A stretch of DNA of 64,000 bases from Prinsepia uniflora (Eukaryota; Streptophyta; Magnoliopsida; Rosales; Rosaceae). Position numbers and translations under genes: made by a program. The notes under the pieces were generated by a model. It made no database searches, was not told the origin of the DNA, and was given only the letters and a program-made list of their open reading frames with translations. Where the stretch lies: the NCBI GenBank assembly GCA_032719365.1, contig CM064867.1, positions 59,646,601 to 59,710,600 on the forward strand, written 5' to 3'. This document shows positions 1 through 7,932 of this stretch, in pieces; the stretch's first letter is position 1, and each line of letters starts with the position of its first letter.

Positions 1-923
1 GACATCTAACAAGTGATGAAATCATCTGATGAAGTCATCTTCTTCAACCTCTCGTCGGATCCCTGTAATGGGTCGCCTAAACTTGCGACCCAACATTGAT
101 AAAAAAAAAAAAGACCCACGACCCGACCCGGCTCTAAAAGCCTCATTTCTGCACCGTTCTGATTCCCGTTTCTTCCTATGGATTTGTCTAATCCCCAATA
201 ACAGATCCCTTGAATCAAAACCCTGAAAATGGTACTTAAACCTTACCTTCCAATGATGAACAGTGGCGGTGAACTTCAAACTGGTTTTCTGGCAACTCCG
301 GCCACCACTTCCCTCGAAAGTGAGTCTTCTAGGTTCGCACTGATCCTAAGAATACCTTAGAGTCATCATAAACCTTCAACAAACGTTAAAACATGGATTT
401 CCCTTTTTGGTTCAAAAATGAGTTTTCAGGTTACCTGTGTTCTGGGTGTTCCTCCACCGTCCACGACGGTCTTACCTAGTTACTCGTCATTTCCTGTTTT
501 CTCAACCACCCTCAGTCTCTCTTCCTTTCACAAATAAAGCATAGAGGATGATGATAGGGGTGGGTTTGGTGTTTTGGGTTTCGGGTTAGAGAGAAACAAA
601 GAAGTTGAATGAACTTGAATCCCAAAATAATTGAACCAATCCAATTAAGCCAATTATACACTTTTCTCGATATTCATGAATAATACCATTTTCCTTCCGT
701 GAATTGTAACTTCCCGTCGAATGTCCAATTTCGACGTGTCACCTGTCTACAGACTCGTAACGTCTCAATTTGCATAACGATCCTAGGCTCAAAATTGTCA
801 TTTTACACCGATTTTTTGAAATTCCTAGATCAATCCCTAATTAGTCGTGGTAAATCTTGATTAGTCATTAATTAATCTTAATTACCCTTAATTAATCCCT
901 TGAATTTGGGACGGGCTGTTACA
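1..923 (-). mobile_element. TE-1: partial LTR of a Ty3-class element, cut by the window edge
   Basis: The right edge is sharp: the plus strand ends in gggctgttaca at 923, which on the minus strand is the LTR start TGTAACAGCCCGTCCC. Immediately beyond it the integrase frame of TE-2 resumes, so TE-1 is inserted in TE-2 (candidate TSD caatc at 924-928, partner off-window). The block at 732-764 (cgacgtgtcacctgtctac and on to cgtaacgtc) is the U3 module shared by other LTRs in this window. No coding sequence is visible. The dyad and CGCG modules found in the other LTRs are not seen here. The other end and internal region lie left of the window. The LTR assignment is firm; the family is unknown. 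Confidence 0.75.
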
Positions 924-999
924 CAATCACACAAGCTCCATCAAAACCTCTATGCGTCCTAGGAACTTTGAATACGAAGTCCATAGTTATGTGATCCCA
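924..999 (-). pseudogene. TE-2 integrase core fragment, distal to the Cassandra insertion
   Basis: Read on the minus strand, this continues the integrase frame interrupted at 1715: it encodes the stretch ITMDFVFKVPRTHRGFDGA, the usual plant Ty3 integrase run after the WDH motif. It is cut at 924 by TE-1. The join across TE-3 is exact once one copy of the tccca duplication is removed. It is non-functional. Confidence 0.75.
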
Positions 1000-1321
1000 T
1001 GTCAGGACCCGACCCTCCTCGGTCAGGACCCAACTCATCTAGCACCATATTGTCCGCTTTGGGCCTCACCCTCACGGTTTTGTTTTCGGGAACTCATGGT
1101 GCAACTTCCCAGGGGGTCACCCATCATGGAATTACACCAGCCTCAACTCACTTAACTTTGGGGTTCCAATCCCCCCCAAAGCCACTTGAGCTCCGAAAAG
1201 GCCTAGTGCTAGATAGGTGTGTGCCTATACCTTTAAGTCACACTACCATCCTCTCCCAGACCATTCCCCCTCGCAGGAATATGGGATTGTTCCCCGTTCC
1301 CTTCAGGACATGGGTCTTACA
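1000..1321 (-). repeat. Cassandra LTR, 3' copy (minus-strand sense)
   Basis: The ends are tgtcagg and cttaca on the plus strand. The 5S-like boxes are retained but altered: box C complement agggggtcacccatcat near 1111-1127, and box A complement at 1141-1157 reading ctcacttaact where the other LTR has ctcgcttaact. It has the same length (322 bp) as the partner. Confidence 0.85.
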
Positions 1322-1392
1322 ATCCACCCTCCTTACGGCCCAACGTCCTCGCTGGCACATTTCCCAGTCGGGGTCTGGCTCTGATACCAAAT

Positions 1393-1714
1393 TGTCAGGA
1401 CCCGACCCTCCTCGGTCAGGACCCGACTCATCTAGCACCATATTGTCCGCTTTGGGCCTCGCCCTCACGGTTTTGTTTTCGGGAGCTCATGGTGCAACTT
1501 CCTAGGGGGTCACCCATCATGGAATTGCACCAGCCTCAACTCGCTTAACTTTGGGGTTCCAATCCCCCTCAAAGCCACTTGAGCTCCCAAAAGGCCTAGT
1601 GCTAGATAGGTGTGTGCCTACAACTTTAAGGCACACCACCATCCTCTCCCAGACCATTCCCCTTCGCAGGAATGTGGGATTGTTCCCCGTTCCCTTCAGG
1701 ACACGGGTCTTACA
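1393..1714 (-). repeat. Cassandra LTR, 5' copy with 5S-like promoter boxes
   Basis: Minus-strand sense starts TGTAAGACCCG at 1714. Box A-like AGTTAAGCGAGTTGAGG is the complement of 1534-1550. Box C-like GATGGGTGACCCCCTAGG is the complement of 1501-1518. Spacing between the two boxes is close to that in plant 5S rRNA genes. It is not a 5S gene: the 5' and 3' thirds of 5S rRNA are missing. Confidence 0.85.
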
Positions 1715-3102
1715 TCCCATTTCTACGCAGGGATAGGAAGTAGCTGTAAGGCTCCATACGGTCTCTGTCGTTCAGCCTTTACCTGTTGGAAAATCGAACA
1801 TTTACCAACGTACTCTGCAATCTCTATTTTCATTCCTACTCACCAATAATACTCCTTATGCGTACGATACATCTTCGTTCCTCCTAGATGCATCGTATAA
1901 GCTGAGCTATCGGCCTTCTTAAGAATCTCTGTCCTTAGCTTTGCATTCTCAGGCACACACATTCGACCCAGTTTCAGTAAAGCTCCAACACTTCTATTAG
2001 TGAAATCCTTCTTGTCACCTGCTTCAACTTCGATCCTAAGAACACACAAAGTAGGATCTTGAAGTTGAGCTTCAATAATCCAATCAATCAAGATAGGTCT
2101 TACATGGAAATTGACCAACAGAGCTCCCTCATCATCCAATCTAAGTATAACTCTCGCTCTTCGGATTTCCACTAATAAAGGCAGATAAACTAATCTCAGA
2201 TGGGCTACGGAATCTCCAGACTTCCTTCTCAAGGTGTCCGCTACTACATTTTCCTTTCCGGGATGATACTCATTCGTGTTCGTGCAATCACAGTCCTAGA
2301 TTAACCCCATCCACCGTCTCTATCTCAAATTCAAATCCTTCTGAGAAACGAAGTGCTTCAAGCTATAATGATCGGTGAAAATCCTACATGTCTCCCCGTA
2401 CAAGTAATGTCTCCAAATTTTTAGGGCATGTACTACCACTGCCAGCTCCAAATCATGAGACTTCAACTGTCAAGAGGCATAGGCAATGACTTTCTAATGT
2501 TGCATCAATACGTAACCCAAGCCTTGTAATGATGCATCATTGTACACCTCGTACTCCCCACTATCATTAGGAAGGGCTAAAATTGGTGCAGAGGTCAGCC
2601 GTCTCTTCATTTCCTGAAAACTCTATTTACAGTATTTGTTCCAAACAAACCGAACTCCTTTCCTAGTTAAACGAGTTAAATGAGTAGTTATAGAAGAGAA
2701 ACCCTCTACAAAGCGCCTGTAGTAACCGACTAACAATACGAAACTTCTAACCTCATAAACAGTCTTTGGTTGCACCCAATTGGTTACAGCTTTTGTCTTC
2801 TGGGGTTCCACACTAATTCCCTCAGCTGAAATCACATGCCCCAAGAAGCCTATACTAGTCAACCAAAATTGACACTTATTGAGCTTGGCATACAGTTGGC
2901 ATACAGTTGGTTCTTCCATAACCTATTCAACACCAACCTCAAGTGCTTCTCGTGCACCTTGGCCCTCTTCGAGTATACTAGGATGTCATCAATGAATACG
3001 ATCACAAATTGACCCAGGTATGAACGAAATACTTGATTCATCAAGTCCATAAATGCAGCTGGTGCATTTTTCAATCCGAATGGTATTACCAAACACTCAT
3101 AA
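1715..3102 (-). pseudogene. TE-2 pol fragment: RT palm/thumb, RNase H, integrase N-terminus
   Basis: Minus strand, reading from 3102 down. RT resumes at VIPFGLKNAPAAFMDL, includes the catalytic FIDD box and a LGHVISAEGI motif. RNase H follows (YNDASLQGLG type, with stops), then the integrase zinc-binding region up to 1715. Visible lesions: an 11-bp tandem duplication at 2887-2908 (ggcatacagtt twice) shifts the RT frame; stop codons lie in RNase H; a TGG-type codon has become TAG at the EYYW motif near 1838; one zinc-ligand cysteine is replaced (KCSIFQQ instead of the usual KCLICQQ). The upstream half lies beyond TE-4 at 10920. Non-functional. Confidence 0.9.
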
Positions 3103-3393
3103 TGTCAGGACCCACCCCGGTTCCTCCCCGAAATCCGAGGTAAATCCCGCTCTCGTCTGACTCCCCGACACAAATACTCAAGTAAAACTCACTCAAACCC
3201 CATCAGACGCAGGAGTAATTAAACAAAATATCCCGAAGTTATCGTTTACAGAACGTAGTATGAAACACAAGGAAAAATAAAAACTGATAAAGTACACGCA
3301 TACGGAAAACTCTAAACTATTCTGGAATCCCTCACGTCCCTTCTATGCCTCGGACTCTACCTCGACGTCAAGACCCCGCGCTCGCTCCACAAC

Positions 3394-4319
3394 CTGGAGG
3401 GCAATTTAAAACAGTAGATGTGAGTGGACCAAACAGGACAAGAGTTCAAAACCATTTTACACGAAAATCGAGTTTAACCCTCTGTTTTGAAAACCACATG
3501 CATAACCAATAATTACGAACACAATTATAAATCAATTTACCATAAACCGCATCATAAGAAACAGAAACACTATAAAACAGTTAAAAAAAACCACAGCATG
3601 TGAATCATAAAACCATATCAGAAATCATAACATCACATCATCATTTTCCCGATCAAACCTGCTGGACCTATCCGAGTCTTTAAACTCCCGAGTCTTTAAA
3701 CTCAATCCAGGTCTTAATCATATCCGAGTCTTTAAACTCAAGGCCTACGGGGGAAATCAATATATCCGAGTCTTTAAACTCCCGAGTCTTTAAACTCAAT
3801 CCCGGTCTTTAAACCCAATCCAGCCGGTCCCCCGTCACATATATCCGGGTCTTTAAACCCATAACCAGATCCAGCAAATCCAATCCCAAAATCATTTGAA
3901 AACCATTCACCAATTCACATCCAAACCCGAATTCGAAATCACTGGTCTGATACCTTTCCGGCATCCAGAACCGTCATTCCGAACCCAAATCCGGAGTCCA
4001 CTTTCCAACGTTAAAACCAACTTCCATTTCCGAAATCCGTTTCTAAAACCAAAAACCTTTATTATCGAAATCATGTTCCAAAAATCCCTTATAACCCATG
4101 AAAACCACTTATCAAGTGTAATCCCAAAATCATTGCATCCATTTCAGAAACAAACCACATTCTCGTAAAACGTGCTAAAAACAGTCTTTTCTTGAAAAAC
4201 GTGCAATAATGTAAAACCAACCAAAATATATGCAAGAAACATAGAATCATAATCAAAATCATAAAACCATCATAGAAAACAGTTATGCATGCTCGAGTTT
4301 AGAGAAAGGGTCCACTCAC
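3394..4319 (-). other. Intron-like module in the TE-4 3' LTR
   Basis: Sense strand: a GTGAGTGGAC donor-like site starts at 4319. Its perfect complement GTCCACTCAC occupies 3429-3420. A tract ending in tgccctccag reaches AG at 3395-3394, 25 nt beyond the complement. The same arrangement appears in the other TE-4 LTR and in LTRs of TE-5, 6, 7 and 14. Splicing is inferred from the sequence only. Confidence 0.5.
3666..3862. repeat. Short repeat array of gagtctttaaactc units in the TE-4 LTR
   Basis: Seven to eight copies of cgagtctttaaactc, or the variant cgggtctttaaaccc, lie in pairs separated by 20-40 bp of spacer. Each unit contains the tttaaa core. The same array recurs at about 8500-8692 in the other LTR. 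This is a family-specific subterminal repeat. Confidence 0.8.
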
Positions 4320-6180
4320 AGTACCAAGCCCTTAATCGTGTCCCGAACGTCCAACACGTTCCTCGGCTTCCTCGGCTTTCTCGGGAAATCCCGATCCTAT
4401 TCACAATCACCAAATTACGTCACTAACACGTCTACAAACACTCACCTAAATTCCCTCAAAAATCCCCGAACCGAAGACCTAGAACCCGGGACCCTAAACA
4501 TTCACCCTCGCGGAACTACACTCAAACGACTTCCGATTGACTCGAAACCAACTCCATTGAACTCACCATAACCTCTAGACCAAAATCCATGTTGATCATT
4601 TTCCCCATCGCCGCCGCACGCGCCCCCACGCGCCGCCCAAAGTGGCTGCGCGTGGCCCTCACGCGCCAGCTACAGTGTATCAGCTACCTCGAGCCAACCC
4701 GGTTCGCCACAGCCACCTGCAACTCAGACCGGCGTTAGCGGTTCACCGCCGTGCCTGTCCTATTTCCTTCCCTTTCTTCACCAATCTCATCGTCCAGTTC
4801 CAAGCTATCCATTCCCCAACTCCTCAGACCTCGACACCGTCCCTAGCCCGTCGACTAAAGCTCGAACCAAACAACCCAAAAACCCCTGTTTTCCTTCCCG
4901 GCCACCCACAACTTCCCCCTTCATGGTGGCTACACCAACCTCTTCCTAGGACTCTACCAAACCTCAACCAACCTTCCTGGACTGTCGACTCAGCCCTAAG
5001 CTCGACGACTCGCCGTTTGAAACCCACGGCCAAAACAGAGCACCAAAGTGCTCATCTTTGCCTGAGCCCCGCCGTGTACGGCCCCGTCACGGCGACCATC
5101 CTAGTCGACACATAGGACCCTCCTGAACATAACCCTGACCTTCAATTCTCTCGACTCTCAGCCAAACCTCACGACTTTCCAAATGAAATTTCACGGGAAA
5201 ACAGAGCAAGGAAGCTTACCCTTCGATTTCAGCTCCGCCGTGCGCACCGCCGCCTACCACGGTGCTCGTTGGCCTCCCTGCAACCTCCTGAACGTCCCAC
5301 AGTCGTGGTTTGAGCCGCCTCACGGTGTAGCCACCACCTCGAACTCTCAGGCTCCCTGTTTTCCCCCAAACCTTCTCCGCACCTCCGCCGTGCCGCCGTG
5401 CACGATTGCACCACCAAAACCCGATCAGCAACTCACTCCTACCTCCCTGTCACTCTCACAACTCAATCTTCACTCACCCTTGCACCCAGATCGATCAATT
5501 GATCTCAATCTCTCACCCTCTGTTCTCTGTTCTTTGAACACACACCAACACGAACAACACGGATGCACCCAATTAATTAGGACCGTGAACACACAGGATT
5601 CTCCCAGAATCCTCTAGCCCCCTGCCAAGTGTCACCATCCACTCCACTCCTTAACCCACCTAGTTAAATCCCAGCCATCCATTCTGCTTTCTCTGCACAA
5701 ATCCCCAGAAACCAAAAAGACCAAAATACCCCCCTGTTTTACACCTTTTTACGGTTTTACCAAAACTTCCTAGACCCGTAACTCTCGCCTCGTAAGTCCG
5801 ATGAGTACGTGCCGCCTGTCATCGCACTCAGGACGTCGAAAGCTACCTAACCATCCTAGGTCAACCTACCAAAATTCGATTATTCATAAAGTCAATTATT
5901 TTGCCCAAATTACGGTTATGCCCTCGACCTTCCGAACATCACAAGTTCCTCCTCGGATGTCGGAATCAGGCGTGCCACCTGCCTATGGATTCGTGACGTC
6001 CTAAACTACGTCCTGGTCACTGGCCAACCCTCATTTGACCACCCGAACTAAAAGTCAACTATTTTGCCCAAACCAGGGGCAAAATCGTCATTTTTATCGG
6101 GACCAACTAACCACGGATTAATCGCACTAATCACACCTTAATCATTATCTTAATCCCGGCTCTCGGGACGGATTGTTACA

Positions 6181-6721
6181 ATCTACCCACCTAAAAAGAA
6201 TTTCGTCCCCGAAATTCCACAGCTAGTTCCCGACACCTTGGGTCTCCTACCCGGTAATCAACACTCGGTCAACAACAACCTCTCCTGGGTTTCCTGTCTA
6301 TCATCTCCACCTTGGGTATTGCACACCATCCCCAACTATGGTTACCACGATCAACCCTAGCTATGTAACAGCTGCATGGTGTACGCAAGGGAAACTCTAT
6401 GAACAGAAAACAAAGGTATTAGAAAATACCTTATTTCACATAGTACCCGACAAAAGTCATAGAGTACATCCTCGTATACAACCACCCGACCTTCCCAAAC
6501 CAACACGACTACGAACCCAGACAACCGAACACCTAACTCACTCGACTGCTAATTCGGCCAATATCGGAAGAAATCTACAAAGTCCTAAAGGCAAACTCTA
6601 GCTTGTGGGTTCTCTCCTTCAATAACCTCATATCGATCAGTTATAGTCACTCCTCTCTTATACCTTCCGTCACCCTCCTACGGAACTCACTGTACTACTC
6701 CAAGTCCTCTAGGAAAAACTC
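6181..6721 (-). other. TE-4 polypurine tract and 3' untranslated remnant
   Basis: The minus strand just inside the 3' LTR (6181-6192) reads GGTGGGTAGAT, the polypurine tract, preceded by the conserved ggggacgaaattc block typical of plant Ty3 elements. The rest up to 6721 shows no domain that I recognise. It may be leftover 3' pol or UTR sequence next to the deletion that removed pol. Confidence 0.65.
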
Positions 6722-7825
6722 CTAGACTCTACCCTGAGATCCAACAACCAAACCGACAGTACAACCAAAAGTAAAACAAGTACATGTCCCCACATCTGGT
6801 GTCGACTGATCCTCCTGCTGAGTCATCGAGAACACCCGGGCCTGAGATCCCGACGCTCTACCACGTCCCCTCGAACTACTCGTGGTTGTGCCACCACCTC
6901 TTCTCGGGCTTGCTGTCCCTGACGCTGTACTCTGCCCGGACTCCGCTACTCCTCTGCCTACACCACCTTCCTGTGGGAACAGTGGACACTCACGTCGGAA
7001 ATGACCTCGCTCCCCGCAATGGAAACACACATTCCAACCTGGTCCACTGCTCGGTCTCCCCGTAGATGCTATCGACGTCGCACTCGCTTGCGGAGTCGGC
7101 GGTGCTCGGTAACCCCAAAATCCTGAACTCTGGGCACTGCCAGGCCTACCAAAACGATCATCGCCCGACGAGGACGATCCACCGAAGTTACCCCTTTTCG
7201 GTGTCCGCTGGCTCGAAGCTCCAGGAATAGATGGTTCCCGGCGTCGCACCGGCAAACTAGCCTCAACTCGCACCGCAGCATCCGACAAGTCTCGGAGAGT
7301 AGTAAAAGATCCAGCCGTCACTATGGCTCGAATCTCACCTCGCAAGCCCAACTCAAACCTACGGCACTTCTCGGCTTCAGTGGCCACAAAAGCAGGAGCA
7401 AACCGAGACAACATCTGGAACTTCCGTTCATACTCTGCCACTGTCATATTCCCTTGCTGGAGCTGCAGAAACTCTGCCTCCTTGGCATCTCGGAAAGAAC
7501 GAGGATAATACTGCTCCAGAAACCGTTCCCTGAACGTCTCCCAGGTCACACTGTGGGCATCCCAACCGGACAACTCGAGGGTATACCACCACTCATACGC
7601 CGCACCATCTAGTAAAAAGGTAGCCAACAATACTCGCTCCTCCGGCGGACAATGCATCACCGCAAAAATCCGCTCCAATCTGGTAATCCACCTCTGGGCT
7701 TCCTCAAGATCAGCCCCGCCACTAAAAGTAGTAGCCCCGAGCCGCTGGGCTCGCTCAATCGTGGCACTCTCCGTCTCTCTTGCTACTTCTTCAGGTTGTG
7801 GAGAGGGTCTACGTCTCGGAGGCAT
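6722..7825 (-). CDS. gag: Gag polyprotein of TE-4 (intact frame)
   Basis: The open frame is 367 codons. I start it at the MPPRRRPSPQPEE methionine (7825), because plant Ty3 Gag proteins of this lineage begin with MPPR and because the upstream 67 codons run into the LTR. The retrotransposon Gag region spans roughly residues 25-190 (ERAQRLGATTFSG, then RWITRLERIFAVMHCPPEE, WETFRERFLEQYYP and AEFLQLQQGNMTVAEYERKF). A single CCHC knuckle, CFHCGERGHFRREC, lies near residue 270. A Ser/Gly/Arg-rich tail follows. The frame reaches the protease linker ARVFSMTQQE and then ends in a short unrelated tail, which marks the pol deletion junction. Gag packages element RNA into virus-like particles; this copy could only move with help supplied in trans. 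Confidence 0.9.
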   Translation of the reverse strand: MPPRRRPSPQPEEVARETESATIERAQRLGATTFSGGADLEEAQRWITRLERIFAVMHCPPEERVLLATFLLDGAAYEWWYTLELSGWDAHSVTWETFRERFLEQYYPRSFRDAKEAEFLQLQQGNMTVAEYERKFQMLSRFAPAFVATEAEKCRRFELGLRGEIRAIVTAGSFTTLRDLSDAAVRVEASLPVRRREPSIPGASSQRTPKRGNFGGSSSSGDDRFGRPGSAQSSGFWGYRAPPTPQASATSIASTGRPSSGPGWNVCFHCGERGHFRRECPLFPQEGGVGRGVAESGQSTASGTASPRRGGGTTTSSSRGRGRASGSQARVFSMTQQEDQSTPDVGTCTCFTFGCTVGLVVGSQGRV

Positions 7826-7918
7826 CGTCAACCGCACGCTGAAAGAGGCATAGAAGTAGTTAAGCAACTGGAACACAACCTCACAAACCAACAAACCCCA
7901 CAAACCTGACAAACCTAT

Positions 7919-7930
7919 GCTCTGATACCA
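7919..7930 (-). other. TE-4 primer-binding site (initiator Met tRNA)
   Basis: The plus strand reads gctctgatacca, that is TGGTATCAGAGC in sense, two bases from the 5' LTR end. It is about 95 bp upstream of the gag ATG. Confidence 0.9.
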
Positions 7931-7932
7931 AT

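Larger units (their letters stand above)
1000..1714 (-). mobile_element. TE-3: Cassandra-type TRIM retrotransposon
   Basis: This is a 715-bp element with two 322-bp LTRs (1000-1321 and 1393-1714) and a 71-bp internal region, flanked by a perfect TSD tccca (995-999, 1715-1719). The internal part holds only an initiator-Met-tRNA primer site (gctctgatacca, 1378-1389) and a polypurine tract (minus strand of 1322-1334). Both LTRs carry 5S-rRNA-like promoter boxes on the minus strand: AGTTAAGCG-type box A and GATGGGTGACC-type box C. A 5S-like segment inside the LTR defines the Cassandra family, which is non-coding and thought to be transcribed by RNA polymerase III. The ORFs seen here are incidental. 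It lies in the TE-2 integrase. Confidence 0.9.
3103..6180 (-). repeat. TE-4 3' LTR (minus-strand sense)
   Basis: It runs from tgtcaggaccc (3103) to ggattgttaca (6180). It contains an array of gagtctttaaactc units (3666-3862), the intron-like module (4319 to 3394, minus sense), a CGCG-rich block (4613-4675) and two U3 modules (5806-5838 and 5971-6000). An open frame of 144 codons at 5183-5617 is repeated in the other LTR and has no recognised domain; I do not call it a gene. Confidence 0.9.

Noticed and set aside
999..1505. 168-codon open frame spanning the Cassandra element
   Set aside because: It runs across an LTR, the interior and part of the second LTR on the antisense strand; the element is non-coding.
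1501..1550. Possible 5S rRNA gene
   Set aside because: Only box A- and box C-like parts match; the remaining 5S sequence is absent, as expected for Cassandra.
3666..3862. CRISPR-like array
   Set aside because: Units are short, irregularly spaced, in a plant LTR and duplicated with it; no cas genes and the wrong domain of life.
5183..5617. 144-codon open frame in the TE-4 3' LTR, repeated at 9922-10356
   Set aside because: It is inside both LTR copies, has no recognised domain, and its conservation is explained by the LTRs being recent duplicates; Pro/Ser-rich composition reflects local base content.
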